Assembly (NCBI GenBank): GCA_023078555.1
Contig: CM041200.1
Location: forward strand, 5,646,861-5,710,860
Direction: 5' to 3'
Source: Ulva prolifera
Lineage: Eukaryota; Chlorophyta; Ulvophyceae; Ulvales; Ulvaceae
DNA: 64,000 bases
Positions 44,770 to 57,900 of this stretch are shown one piece after another (position 1 is the first letter of the stretch; each line of letters opens with the position of its first letter). A program made the position numbers and the translations under genes. The notes under the pieces were generated by a model. That model did not search any database and was not told where the DNA came from. It saw nothing but the letters and a program-made list of their open reading frames with translations.

Positions 44770-46839
44770 TCAAATTTCTGCCTCGCTGCCAGGAGAGTCC
44801 GCACTACGATCATCTGGTTCCATGTACGCACTGCTCTTCTTCTTGTCCCTGCTCAGCTGCTGCTGGTGCGGAATGAGTGGCCCCAGTGCCGGTTGTTTGC
44901 CCTCGATTTTCCTCAGCTCATTCTCAACCCTAACAAAGGCCCACAAAAAACGCCTGAATACCTCAAGTAGCGTCATGAGCAAGACAAACCACTTCATGTG
45001 CCTCAGATCCGAATTGAGTTTGTATGTCCATGAAATCCGAAGAACGAGATTGATTCCAATCAGAGTGAAATATAGTGAACTGCTTTGGAACATCCGTACG
45101 CTTGACTTCAAAATCTGACGGGCACCTGGACGCAAACTTTGCGAGATCACTGCTGAGCAGCCCGTGTATTACAAGCATTTGGATTTCCATCACGATGCAC
45201 CCGCTTTGTCGTATTCACAGGTGCTTAAGTGAGCCTGAAAAAAAAAAACTTAAACAATAAACTATTTATTTTCTAGTATGCACCCAAGAGGATATGTTTG
45301 ATGACTCACAATGGCATGCGACGTTGTCCAGCTGCGAACTGGCAGAATGATCGCACCAGGAGTGAACAGTCTGATGTCCCAATCACGCTCCACGTCCCAG
45401 TAGAACGAGTAGGTGGTGTTGACAAATGCAGATACAAGCCACAGCGGTTTCCAAAACTGCCTCCAAGCATGCTGTGGCACGCTGTATTTGACGAAGTTGA
45501 GGAACACAACTGGCAGTGCTGTTGTGTACTTGATGGCATTGAGCACCTGCCCCTGATCATTGTTTGCACGTGCAACGATAAGGCACTGGCAAAATCGCCA
45601 TATGTATGGCAGGGCAAGAACATACGGGATGAATGCGGCTCCATTTCCGCACACCTCTGCACAAGCAGCACTGAACTTCAGTTTCAAATCTACTCATACC
45701 ACCCTGGTCCATATTTCTGGTGCGTTTAATATTTCAACTACTGAATTTTGCTACACGGACAGCTCCCGTGGCGTCGAGCATACGAAGCAATGATCCAGAT
45801 CCAGCACTGCACCCACACACAGCCACTAGAGAGATGTCAGAACCGCAGCGACACATGCATAGCGACAAAACAGAGAAGGCTTGAATTCTAAGTGGATGTC
45901 AATATCGTACACGGGCCGGACTACTGCACGGATTTGAATGTGTGCCAAGGCCTTTGCATAGCCACATTTGCAACAGGGTAGACCGGCAGCTTCGCTGTCT
46001 TATGACCAACACAGGAAAGGCCACAGATTGACAGAGGTAATACTTTCAGGACTATCCCGGAGCCTGTATGCGAGATTGCGTACCAGGGTCGAATCCATGA
46101 GCAATTGATTCCATTATCGGCCGTCTGGAAGTGAGATGGCATATTGCTATAGCTAGATCACCGAGTGGTTTTGCCAAGGATGTCATGATATCTGCCAGGA
46201 GGAAGTCGGTGAAGTGCACTGTCTGCAGATTTTGTGAATCTTCATCACTCAGGCGGGATTTCAGCAATTAGCTGACGCAGTGAAAACAGGATACACACTG
46301 CTGTGCATTATCACAAGATCAATCGACTGCAAGATAAGAACTCTCACCTGGAATGGGAGAATGACTCTCCGCAGTGTGTCCAGGAAAAACCATCTCTGTG
46401 GGCTGTAGTTTGTGCCATGTGCGAAGTCCAAAGGATTAGCCAGCAGCATAGCGATTGCGGAATAGAAGACGCCAGGTTGATAGCCAGCAAGCATATTGTA
46501 GTTATTGCTTGCGAGGAGGATGTAGGCTGAAACGCTGATAGACATCAGTGTGGTACACGATTCGGCTATTCTTGCCAGGTCACCAGCTGAAAGAAGGAAC
46601 TTCAGATGCTCGGCAGCGAAGCATGCATCATAGCGAATGTAGTATGCCTCGAAAAAAGATACTACTGCTGTCCAAAGCCATAGCATGAAGAGCATCGGAA
46701 GGAGTGGTTGATAGAATATGAAGAGGGCATCCGTGGCACCGGCAGAGAGAGACGGTGCGATCGCGAACAGCAATCCAGCAACCAGAGCCCAGCAGAATGC
46801 ATGCGTAAAGCTGCGAAGGTACGTCATCATTGTGGCCAA
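44770..46839 (-). CDS. EXS-domain membrane protein (ERD1/XPR1-related, no SPX domain)
   Basis: Four exons join in phase on the minus strand: 46839-46348, 46222-46084, 45656-45357 and 45125-44770, giving 428 residues. The whole protein is one EXS domain: N-terminal helices (HAFCWALVAGLLFAIAPSL), FYQPLLPMLFMLWLWTAVV, FTDFLLADIMTSLAKPLGDL, VCGNGAAFIPYVLALPYIWR, AIKYTTALPVVFLNF, SFYWDVERDWDI, YFTLIGINLVLRISW and EVFRRFLWAFVRVENE. These match the family signatures FADFFLADQLTS, LPFWWRFLQCL, YWDVVVDW and RRFQWxFFRVENE. No SPX domain precedes it, so it resembles yeast ERD1, which exports Golgi phosphate and helps retain Golgi enzymes, more than PHO1/XPR1. The C-terminus is short, charged and Ser-rich. 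Confidence 0.92.
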
Positions 46840-47529
46840 CTTGCGCCCCTCTGTTCTTCAGGGGTGTACTCTTCTCCAGCACAGACACAGCGGCACTGGG
46901 AGCGAAGCTTTCATCGTTGCTTTGAGCATAGCAGCGCTAGGTCACCATAGCGTCCACGTATACATACGGTATGTCGCGATGGCAAGGCGATGTTGGACTT
47001 CCTTGTGGTCTTCAGAAAGACGCTGGTCTGCCCTAAAGCGGATCACAGGTGCCCCCACCGATGATGGATGCCCCCAAGTGAGTGTACATAATGCATGGTA
47101 GCTTGAGAAGTATGTATCAGCACTTCTTTCGTATAACGAGCAATCCTGCCATCTCTGCAGGTCATCTGCCGCTAACGCACTTTGAACAGTGCACGACACT
47201 GCATGCAGCGCGCTGCGTCACCGCGCAGGTGCGAAGCCGCATGCTTTGGCCAACCTGCGGCCGGCACTGTTCCACCATGGCGCGCCATGAAGCCACTTCA
47301 TTGAGCAAGCTTATCCTGGTACACTCAGCACGTGCACCACAGACTTCCACTGTTTCGCTTGCGACGTCTGACCTGAGCTGGCATTCGCAGCATGCTTTGA
47401 AGCAAAGTCACTTGCCAGACAAAGCTACTTGTCAAATACGTGTTAAGCTGCGATAGATCTGTACATTGCGAACATCTTGCGGTCGCCGTAATTGTGTCTC
47501 GTTGGGTCGGTCCTTGATCAAGTAGCACC
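46840..47529. other. Divergent spacer
   Basis: 690 bases between the EXS gene (-) and the unknown gene at 47530 (+). Short readings on both strands show no motif. Should contain both promoters. Confidence 0.4.
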
Positions 47530-48887
47530 ATGTCCGCGAATGTCTGTTTGCTGTTCAGTCCGTCAATCTTCCGCGCAGTTCAGAGTAGCTATAGACGTGA
47601 ACTATTGACTTTCAATCCAAGAGGCTGCTACACCTCGCTGGCTTCTGTCGTGCGATCTGAAAACCAAGCGAGGCGCTGCAGCACGGATGCTTCACAAACA
47701 GGAGCGAGGAGTAGACGGAACGCACTCGAGCAAATCACCGAAGGGTCTTCCATGACTCGTACGTTGTGAAAACCCCCACTCCTGGCGGAAAGCAGTTGGC
47801 GCCCTGCTTTGTGCTGCCGCATTGGGGCTGATTTGCTACATGCCGTCCCCTGCAGGCATACAATTGTGCTGATTGACTTGCTTTGCAGTTCGGCAGTGGA
47901 CATTCTCTCGCTACGCAATCCTGTCCACATTGCAGCATTCGGCCCTAATGGATATGCTCATGCGACGACACGAACTTGCCATGGCATGTATCGCAAGGCA
48001 AATTCTGGATGCCTCTTCTGCTCATGGCGACATTGGCGTCAATCCTGCAGCAGGAAATCGCAAGAAAGCTCCTGTGACGAAGAACACACCTGACCGCTCT
48101 TGTTTTGGCACTGCACATTATGCCGTGCAGTCAGGGGAATCATTCAATGGATGGCTTCACCGGCTACGTTGCGAGCTGCCACAGGCTCGATCTAGCAAGC
48201 GGGTCTATGTTGTCTCATCCGAAACTAGTGGTGAATTCGATATTCAATATGAGGCCGTCCCCACCCCAGAGAAAGTGGAGAAAAGCAGAGCCCAGTTAAA
48301 AAAGCTGCTTGGAAAAAGCCTGGAACCACGAACGAAGCGGGTGCTTTTTGAAGAGGGATTGCCGTACACACAGTTTGTTGCTGCACTAGGAACACAGCTG
48401 CTGCTGCAAGTTCAGAGATGGGCCAGACGGGCTGCTCAGTCAAAGGAGATTCAACCCAGTCGCCAATTGTCGCAAACGCTATTAGTTGAAAGTCTGCTTG
48501 CTATTGAGGTGTGATCATCACCTCCGAAAGGACTTTTTCTGCCAAGTACAACTTTGGCAGACATCCAAAATGTTTCTGCACCAGTTGATGTTTCGGTGTG
48601 GATGACGTACAGGTGGTGCTTTGCACATGCTTTCCGGTGGAAGCACCTGCGCTACTGCATACATTCCTGGTCAGCTGATGTAACATGCTGAGCTGGCATT
48701 CACCACTTTGCAGGCTCATAGTTTAGCCCCTCAGCTGCTGGACGAATCCAAGACACGCACTCCAAGCCGGCAAGAGGTTGAAGAAATGGTGCAAACAGTC
48801 ATCATGAGCCGTGGTGTCGACTACTCTATAGATCCAGATCAACAGCTCTCGTTATCTTTGCTGGCTTTGCAACTGGCGCGGCAAAAG
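47530..48887 (+). CDS. Unknown protein, probably mitochondrial; 3' end unresolved
   Basis: Three exons join in phase: 47530-47758, 47889-48508 and 48714-48887 (about 341 residues before the last donor). The N-terminus (MSANVCLLFSPSIFRAVQSS, followed by many Arg and Ser and almost no acidic residues) is a typical mitochondrial presequence. The body is helical and basic (LMDMLMRRHELAMACIARQI, VEKSRAQLKKLLGKSLEPR, TRKRVL-like patches, TQLLLQVQRWARRAAQ), followed by EVEEMVQTVIMSRGVDY and QQLSLSLLALQLARQK. I do not recognise the family. A frame near 48930-49020 (LMWEPSFKSYVVQWNS) and another near 49410-49530 (YTFNLHTYVGRTIESTQF) could be further exons, but phases did not fit. Confidence 0.65.
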
Positions 48888-50898
48888 GTGGGATCGTGGC
48901 TTGTGCGACACATGCTCACAGTCTATAGGGCAGCTCATGTGGGAGCCATCGTTCAAGTCGTATGTGGTTCAGTGGAATAGTGCTGCAGGGCAGGGAGAAT
49001 TGATGCAAGGCACAAGGCACAAGGAGTACAGTCTTCTGGTCTGGCCATGGTGTCTCCGCTGGCGTGGATTATTGTGTGCTAGTGTTTTCCAGTAGCGTTG
49101 ATGTTGGATAGCACAATAACGGATCTTGTGGCCAACGCATAGATTATCAGGTGAGGTCATCCACACAATAGAGCAGTTTGCCCTCATTTCGACATTCAAA
49201 CGTGATTGTTTGGCTGTACAACCATGGCTACATTGAGCTTCTTCTAATATCATCACATGCCTATGCAGAAATGGTGGCGGGTGATTCGATGCAAGCATAG
49301 AAACAACCCTGTGCAGAATCCAAAGGGGGCAGAACGCCTGTGCACAGGCCCGGACACTGACGAATCTGGGGGAATCAAGAGACACTCCCTTCCTGCGTTA
49401 TGCAGCGAATGCAAGGGAATACAGCGTGTACACTTTCAATCTTCACACTTATGTTGGTCGCACGATTGAGAGCACACAGTTCAGAGCCGTGCGGTCCGCA
49501 GCTATTCTGTTACGCCATGTTCAAGGACAAGGATTGACATGCACCCGAGCCTGGTGCTGCACTCCATGGGGGGCTCGCTGCGGGTGGTACAGCACTGCAC
49601 CATGCATTGTGGTATGTTAGGACGAATGCAGAGGGTGCCACTTTCAAGTCGCAATGCAGCCTGAGGAAAAGCTGTTGCAAGGGCTACAGACGAAATTGCT
49701 GGTGCAGCCAGCAGCAATGCAGGTGGAGGCTAGTTGGCACAAGTACTGCAAGGGATCATCCCGCTGCGGTGGGTTCGAAGAACCCATGCACACAGCCCTA
49801 CCATTCTGATAAACCAGCAAAGGATGCAATAATGGCTGTGAACATTACTGACAAAGTGGCCGCAAATTGCACAAACCCATCTTGGACCGCTGCAGGGCTG
49901 CCCACGGCCGTCAGCTGTTTTGCAAGGGTCACATCGCTGCGGTATGTGCATCCGCCCATGGAAGGCCTTATTGTTGTGTGGCTTCTCCCTTAATGCCCTT
50001 TGCCTAAGCTATAGTCACACGGGTTCGCCTTGTGCGGTTCGGAGAGTGGATGGTTTTTTGGTATGATTGTGATGTCGTTGCTGCGCCCCTCACGGCTAGT
50101 TCTTGCCAGTGTATACGATAAACTTGCCTGCTGCTGCCTAATTCGGTAGGGGGTGCATGTGAGGTAATCATGTCACGGTTCAAAATTACTTTTGATACCT
50201 GCTGTTTGTTGTATCAGACGCTTCCGTGCGCCTCACAGCATCAATCAAGCACGTTATTGGTGTTGAGAAGCATTGCCGTAGCACTGCGATTACCCACGCC
50301 CAACAGCTGTTGTAACTACTAAAGCCAAGTTGTAAATGTTCTGGGTGAGAAACTTGGACCTGGCTGCATGGGAGACAAGCGATGGAAAGCTGGCAAAAGC
50401 TGGCTGGTTGTGGCAATTTCTGGCTGCATGCGTACACGGGCGTCTGTTCGCAGGAAAAACCTAATGTGGCTGTCATACTGAACTCAAGTTCCGGTGTCGG
50501 AGAATCGATGTCAGGAAAGCTCGGCTTGCTCTCGGGTTCTGTTGCGACAGATGACGTGGCTACATGTGCGATTCACCGTGTGGCGTCGTTGGCGTTTCAC
50601 GCTGCTTTGACCCACCACATTCGAACGCTACACACCTCCCAACAAAGGCAAGCAACAGCGCACGCAAACGGGCGATGTCGATGAATCTTTCGAGACACCT
50701 CAAGCCAAATTCCATCTTCTCTAACGGCGTTGGCTTGTCAGCCCGTCAGCCCTCGAGCGTACTTGGGAGTGCACTTTCCAGCAGACCGATCATGGTGTGA
50801 CTTCGAACAGGGAGCATTGCGTCAGGAGATTGTATGCCGCACAGTCCTGGAGCGCGGCGTACGCAGGCACTGCATGACTGGATCGACTGTCGTTGCAG
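48888..50898. other. Unresolved region between two plus-strand genes
   Basis: About 2 kb that may hold the last exons of the unknown gene and the first exon of the proteasome factor. Readings with protein-like composition occur near 49410-49530 and 50382-50640, none recognised. Confidence 0.35.
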
Positions 50899-51558
50899 GA
50901 GGAGTCACTGCCTATGCCGCTTGCAAACTATGACCCCATAAGGAATGGACTGAGGAATCTCAAGGCCGAGGCTCGACCTGTTCATCCTGTAGACCAGGCA
51001 CAGAGACAGGTGCTACATCACATAACCTTCGATGTGGATCTGCTTGCATGAGACTGCTTTGTCATCAGTCCACATCCCTGAAGCCAGGCTTACCATAAAA
51101 TAATAAGCTATAAATGAGCTTGATGTAAGTTCATGTGCAGCGAAGGGTACATGGATTTGACCAAGACTTGCAGCAGCTGCAACAGGCATATGGCTTGGCT
51201 TTGCCCGCTCGACTGCAAATTGAAGCGCAGATCGTGAACAAGTGCGTACCGAGTTCTCACGAAATTTTATATTGCTTGCCAGGTAAACGTTGCATCGCCG
51301 GCCTGGATTCAAATATCCGCTATCGAGGAGCAGCATTCGTGCCATTGACATGTCCAGTTGGTGTTCATGGGCTCCAGCGTACGCAGGACGCGGCTGGGGC
51401 TTCCCTCATCAAACATTGGCTTGGATGCACTGATGGGCCGTCTTGATGACTTCTCTGCCGAATCATACCTAGGATTGCCAGAAAGTAGCGTTGACATGCC
51501 CGACTTCAGAGCAGCGATCGAGCAACAAAGGGGTATCCATATCAAGCGCGGAGTATAG
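50899..51558 (+). CDS. POMP: Proteasome maturation factor POMP/UMP1
   Basis: UMP1 is the chaperone that guides 20S proteasome half-mers and is the first substrate of the finished particle. Three exons join in phase: 50899-51009, 51141-51241 and 51387-51558. Family features are the N-terminal GLRNLKAEARPVHPVDQ (family GL(R/K)xVRxxxxxxHPLE), the central QDLQQLQQAYGLALPARLQI, and the C-terminal LPSSNIGLDALMGRLDDFSA, ESYLGLPES and the terminal hydrophobic-basic tail. If translation starts at ATG 50914 (MPLANYDPIRNG) the product is 122 residues, slightly short of the usual ~140; a further 5' exon joined at 50899 would restore the length. The C-terminal EDYLNDP motif of plants is altered to ESYLGLP. 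Confidence 0.88.
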
Positions 51559-52183
51559 TGCGTGCACATCTGTGCGCACATGAGGATCACCATACGCTGC
51601 ATCGTAGATTTGACCAGTAGTGGCAACCAAAAATTGCCGAGGACATGCACAGATCCAGAAGCTAGATTGTGGCCCCTGGGTCAGTTGTTCCCCCTCACGA
51701 AATTCAGCACCGTCTTTCAGTTTGATGAAGACTGCGGCATGACAACATCGGGATGCACTGTCTACATGCATTTTTGGCTGCGTACCTTGCCGGACCCCAG
51801 TGGGGCCAGGCCAGCCACGTATAAGAGCATCACTGTTTTCAAAATCATGAATAGCTGCCTTTATGAGAATCTGTGTGGGGAGGAGCACGCCTGCTGATCA
51901 CAAACTTCGATCGTGCGCATTCCCGTCCGTGACGCCTCGTTGTGCGTTGTCTTGCGAATTGTCGATCGCAGCTTGCCACGGTTTCTGAGAAGCAAGAGGT
52001 ATTTATGGCGAGTTGAGTGAGACTGCAGCATTGGATCCATCCTGCTAGCAAAAATGGCGCAGCTCGTGCCAAGGGCATCTCGTTGTATGATGTCGATTCC
52101 GGGCAATGGAACAACGAGACAATTACAGTGTCATTGTCATATTGAGGGTGTGAGAAGTGGACTGGTAGAGTATCGCGTTAGAG
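51559..52183. other. Intergenic spacer
   Basis: 625 bases between POMP and the pseudouridine synthase, both on plus. Contains the first gene's 3' UTR and the second gene's promoter; short readings only. Confidence 0.4.
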
Positions 52184-54143
52184 TTGCAGATGTGGGGCCA
52201 AAGGTGTGAAGCCTTCTGCAGGCCGAACGATGTCCCATGGCGGAACGTCACTGCGAAAGTTCCTCTCAGTTGTTGTTCGCCCTTTTCACCATGTCATATT
52301 ATCAGTGGTGGTTTTGCTTCTATACGGTGTGTGGGCCCGCCGACCCAAGTCCTTTGTTTGAATTCTGCAGTTGAGTGTACAGAACTGCTGCAGAAAAAGT
52401 GCCGGGTAGATGCACTCTTGAGCGTCCACTTTCCAACATTCAGCCGCGAGCGCATAAAATCAAGTATCCAGGGCGGCAACATGAGTGTCAATAGCGTTGT
52501 GCGGACAAAGCCCTCATTCTCTTGCAATGTGGGCGATGTGGTGAGATTCTCAATCCCTGCTCGTCCAGAAACAGTGGCGGAACCCGAAAATATTCCAATC
52601 GATATATTCTACGAAGACAGTGATGTACTGGTCATCAACAAGGCAGCAGGCATGTTACTTTCCAAACGATATGCGAACTCGATCCTCACATGAATACACA
52701 GCAGCGATGAGTAGTACGTTCGCCAGCAATGAATACAAGGCATGGCAAAGGACACACAGTGTGGTGTGCATCAAGCCCCAATATCTATGCAGGCATGGTC
52801 GTTCACCCATCTCCAGGGCATAGCGGCGGCACGTTGGTGAATGCAGTGTTGCATCACTACAGTTTGCCTGCGGTTTCACTCGCCAGTGCCAATGATTCGG
52901 CTCAACCTGCATTGCTCGCTCGTCGGGACAATGATACAGACGATGCAGTAGATGCATCCTCTGAAGATGATTGTCCAATGCTGCCCCAAAACAGCGAGGG
53001 GGTCATCAGGCCCGGCATCGTGCACCGGCTAGACAAGGGTACAACAGGTCTGATGGTAGTTTGTAGAACAGACATGGCCATGTTAAGGCTTGGCGAACAA
53101 TTTCGACAGCGCACGGTACTCCATGTCTAGCCATGCCATAGTGGCCCCTTCGTGTTTTGACAGTGTCATCACCTCCTTGCTTGTGATCTCTAAACTAACG
53201 TTTTTGGTTTGCAGATAAACCGACTGTATTGGTCGATCACCATCGGAATTCCAGAAAAACCCTCTGGAGAAGTGTGCACCAACATAGGACGCCATCCTTC
53301 TGATCGACTGCGAATGGCCGTGTATGGGTTCGGGTCGTCCAGGGGCCGTGAAGCTGTCAGCACATACAAGTGAGTTCTGATTACCTACACAGTTGCCATG
53401 ATTCTCTGTACAACTCTGCGTTATGATTAGCATGCACTCTGGCAGCCTGTGGACCGGGAGTGGGGAGCCTGTGGACGGTCTCACTTCAAAGACATGGCAA
53501 TATCAATCGTTAAGTGGTTGTCCAGTGCTTCATCTCAGCATTGTCTCGTGTGCACTTGTACCACGAGTTGTTTCAAGCTCTTTTTTCAAAATGCACTTTC
53601 TCCCGCTTAATAGGCAATTGGGAGGGCAGGCCTGCGTTCCTGATCGACAAAATGGCCACTCTATGCATCGAGAGAAGCATCGGTGCTGGTATTGCAGGGT
53701 GGTGCACACGATAGCAAACGGCACAGCTGCAGTTGTGCAGTGGAAGCTAAAAACAGGCAGGACTCACCAAATTCGGGTACACGCACAGCATATTGGCTGC
53801 CCCCTTTTTGGTGACAGCAGCTATGGGGGTGTACATCACGCTGTGAGTAAGATGGCTCGAGGGGTTCCTGCACGGTGTGATCCCACCATTTCACGATGGA
53901 CATTTCCCAAATGCATAAGCTCATGACAGATCAGATTGCCACGTCAATGCGGCTCACATGGCCAGTCATTGCAGGGAAAAAGATATTCGAAGTGCCGTAG
54001 ATGATCTGGGAAGGCCAGCACTACATGCCAAAATGCTTGGGTTTGAACATCCGACAACTGGCAGGATGCTGAAATTCGAGTCGGATATCCCGACAGACCT
54101 TGAGGAGGTGCTAGATAAGCTAGCTGGTATTTTCAAAAATTGA
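52184..54143 (+). CDS. RluA-family RNA pseudouridine synthase
   Basis: Converts uridine to pseudouridine in rRNA or tRNA. Five exons join in phase: 52184-52649, 52793-53115, 53215-53369, 53698-53874 and 53975-54143 (about 429 residues). An S4-like RNA-binding part (RVDALLSVHFPTFSRERIKS, IQGGNMSVN) precedes IFYEDSDVLVINKAAGMVVH. The catalytic motif is HRLDKGTTGLMVV with its Asp. KTGRTHQIRVHAQHIGCPLF and GDSSYGG are the substrate-binding and family C-terminal motifs, then LHAKMLGFEHPTTGRML. The first intron uses a GC donor (CAG|GCATGT at 52650) with a TGCAG acceptor; no GT donor fits the phase. The N-terminal ~65 residues lack a match and may be an organelle-targeting region or contain a missed intron. 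An acidic insert (DNDTDDAVDASSEDD) lies before the catalytic motif. Confidence 0.93.
52650..52792 (+). other. GC-AG intron
   Basis: Inside the pseudouridine synthase gene. Joining AAGGCAGCAG to GCATGGTCGTTCACC rebuilds the conserved KAAGMVVHP exactly; the intron then begins GCATGT and ends TGCAG. The nearby GT (52654) would break the frame. Confidence 0.8.
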
Positions 54144-54933
54144 TGGCAGATTGCATATTTCTGGCACACAAGGAGTTTGCAGGATATATGAGAGGAAGCA
54201 GGACAGTTACAGATCAGAACAGCGCCAAGATGCGTTGGGCGCGCTATTGATGGGAAGGTAAAACTCACCTTATCTCAGCTCAGCCCAAGGTGATATATCA
54301 AGTGATTGTAATGGCAGTGTTCGCCGCTATCCACGAACATGTTTTCTGTTTGACCGACCCACTTCAGCTAATTCGCGCTGTCACTTGCCGTTGTTGGTCA
54401 CTGGCATTGCCCCACGCCTGTAAATTTTTTATTTTGGCACGCCATCGCGGACATAGCATAGGGCTTACGGAGATTACATGGATCCAGGCAGAGCTGGTGC
54501 CGGTTTGAATCGACTGGGGCTGTTCCGTGACAAGCACACACTGTAGAGCAGTCATCCGAACTGTGATCAGCGTGGGGAAGAGAGCATGAACATGAGTCCT
54601 CGGGACCGCAGCTGAAGAATGTTATCTCGTGGCTCCGCTCGTTCAACGGTGACTGGAACGTCTGTGCACATCGACTATGCTTGGTCCCTTGTCACCACCA
54701 CCTCACACCTGTCGACCGAGATCCCCAACCAGAGCAATTCGTGTTTGCTAACTTCAGCGCATGGAGGCTTGCAGAATATGACCCGTGCAGTTCAATTTCT
54801 CTAGCTATTTTGTTTATAGTTTCCATCACTTCTGATCGTGAAGCTATCATCAGTGTCGCTAATCGACTGCGTCAATGGGGCACAGTCCGTGCAACTGAGA
54901 ATCCGTTCATTCCAATCAACAGTAGCATTTTAA
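54144..54933. other. Intergenic spacer
   Basis: 790 bases between the pseudouridine synthase and the ALIX gene, both on plus. No motif recognised; expected to contain a 3' UTR and the ALIX promoter. Confidence 0.4.
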
Positions 54934-57900
54934 ATGCCTGAATCTGGCAATCCACTCGTCGGCATCCGGATGAAGAAAACCTCAAAGGTTGACGTGAAGG
55001 GGCCGATCATGTCGTACATCAAACGTGTATATGGTGATCGCATGGCACATGATGCAGCAGAGTCTCTAGATGAGCTGCAAGAGCTCCGTAATCAGGTGCA
55101 TGGGGCAGGTGCGCTTGATTAGGCATAGGATCTCGGCTACCACACACATGATGTAACCGAATGTGGCAGGAATCGAGGCAGTTAAGTTTCGCCGTGATGG
55201 CTATGCCCATGCCTCCAGTGACATTTTGATAGTCTCTTCATTCAATACTGCAGGTGCATCCGTCACCGGCATTGGGATGGAGTCTTTCTCGCGATACTAC
55301 AGTGCTCTGAAAGCAATTGAACTCCGCTTCCCAGTAAGCCCAGATTCCTCCCACGTCAACATCAGCTTCAAGTGGCACGATGCTTTCAAAGACAGCCTGT
55401 CGTGCACTCAAAAGAATATTCACTTCGAGCAGGCTGCCATTGTTTTCTGCATGGCTGCCATTTCAAGTCAGAGAGGCGTGTCTGCCAACCGCACGGCAAC
55501 GCAAGGAATTGCGGAGGCGGCCAAGGGCTTCGCAATGTCTGCAGGTGCTCTGCTTTGCCAAAGTCTGCTTCATGTAAGTATCGAATCGGTCTACACAATG
55601 ATGGCAGGAGCCCAATTGACACCGGCAACAGCGGCCACGTCAGGCACACACGTCCCTGTCATGAGAGCCTCTTTCGGGTTGCTTGTTGAGTCATCTCCTG
55701 TTGTCGACTGCAATCTGGTGGGCTCATTGTGAGCAGCAGCGTGGGCCATCAATCATCCTGGACCCCACGATAACAGCCTCTGTTTCCAAGCTCGAAACTC
55801 ACTGTCCTGTTCCTCACAGCACTGGGTCTTCTTGACCGCTGCCTAAGGTGACTTCTGGCTGCAGTAGACAACTTTCGCACACCCACCAGTACCACGTCCA
55901 CCATAGAAAACTCTCAAGAACGGGTAGCCATCTGCTGCAGGTCTGCTGAAGCACCTGCGAGAGCATCTTGTAATCAAGACAGACCACAAGCGCACTACTG
56001 ATATCACAGGCGAGTGCTGCACCATGCTCGAGGCCCTGATGCTCGCCCAGGCGCAAGAAATGTCATATGAGCTCATGCATGCAAAGCGGGCCAGCAACCC
56101 CCAGGTGTTCACTCAGGCTCTACTCGCCCAGGTCGCCTCTTCCTGTGCTGACCTATACGCAGATGTGGCGAAGAAGTATGAGGCTCCGTCCCTGACAAAC
56201 CACTTTGACAAGGAGTGGGCTGTGACTGGCCGTGTGAAGCATTTTATGTACCAGGCTGAGGCGGACTACCTGCATGCAATGCATCTCGAACCAATGGCAG
56301 GGGCCAGATTTGGTGAGCACCTTGGCCACCTGCGCCGGGCCGCGTCTACACTGCAGAGCAAGCACAAGGATGTCAAACTCGCTCTATCAGGGCTGCAGAA
56401 GCAATTCAAGGTAAGGATGCCTGCCTTTTCGTTGCGACTCAGATGTCATCACTGCGAAGGTCGGGTGTCCCGGCTGCCATCAAAGCACTGCCCTCGTTCA
56501 AACCCCAGGAGCAGCTCCTTTTGACTGTGGCAGCCATTGATGTGTACCCGAATGCTGATGTGACTGGATGGATGCTTGAGTGCTTGCACCTTGCAGGCCC
56601 TCGAGGTCAAGGTTGAGAAACAGCTGGAAGAGTCGGAGCGTGCTCAGCGTAACATCTACATGCAGCTTGTTCCAGATAACCTCCCCAAGCTTCCCCCGAA
56701 GCAGTTGGCCAGCCCTCATGACCCAGCTGAGCTCCTGAACTCCCCGCAGAAGTGGTTTGAGCAGATTGTCCCTGACACAGTCACCCGCCACCTGTCCAAG
56801 TGCGTTTCTGGGCCAATTGGCGACTCGATTGACCTCAGCATGGTGTCTCGGCACAGAAGGCCTACTGCGTTGAATCTGTTGCTATCCTGGACAGGGGGGG
56901 GAAGCCTTGGAACATGAATCGCTCAGTGATCATTCAAGCTCACGCTGCCTTGAGGCTGGCATGGGTGTCTGGGCCTGCAACTGTGGCATGGACTGCACTT
57001 GAAGTGAAGCTTTTAATTCAGCTCGGTGTTGTGAGCAGGTACACGGCACAGACAGACGAGATCGTGCGGGACCTGCTGAAAACCTTGGAGGGTGCGACTG
57101 ACGAGGCCCGCACTGCCCTCGTCCAGCATGATCTGCCCGGCGTGCTCGAAGCGATGCACCCCTCCAGGCCCCCGGAACTTCCCGAGAGGGCTCGCAGGGC
57201 TCTGATGGAAGACTTTGTAGCATATGGCCCCGCCATGCAGCTGCGGGAGGCGTCAGAGGAGCTAATCAGACAGCGAGAGATGGTGTGCGCCACTGCAGTG
57301 CTTGCATTTCAATGCAGCATCTCGTTCTGTATATGTCGCCCGAGGGTGTGGGCTTCTGTGGCAGGCTATTGCGTCAACAGGCACTGCATTTTCTTGTGAG
57401 CTGCTTGCTCCAGTGCCACCCATCAATGGCAACCGGCGTCCCTCTCCGACATGGCAGCCCCACGGCTGAAACGTCCAGGAGACCCGCACCCATGCCCCCC
57501 ATGCCACCCATGTGCACACGTGCTTTCATGTGCAGGCAGCGAAAAACCTGCGCGCATGCAGCCAGCTGCTGGACGAGGAAGAGCGCGCCGATCTCGCGCT
57601 GAGGCAGCAGTGGGGCGAGCGCTGGACGCTGCCGCACAGCAGCGTCCTCGCGGCCACACACCGCTCCACCATCTCCACGTACCACACCCTCCTCCAGACG
57701 GCCGCCGAGAAGGACGCAATGCCTCTGCAGAAGCTCGAGGCGAACCGCGGCCGCCTCGAGGGGCTATCCATCGACAATGCCCGCTCCCGGCTGCCACACC
57801 TTGAGCAGCCGATGGTGTCGATTGGTGCGGCGGACCCCGCGACGGTCGTTGCAAATCTACGGGGGGCGATGGTCGGCCTTGAGGCACTCGGGACGGAGCG

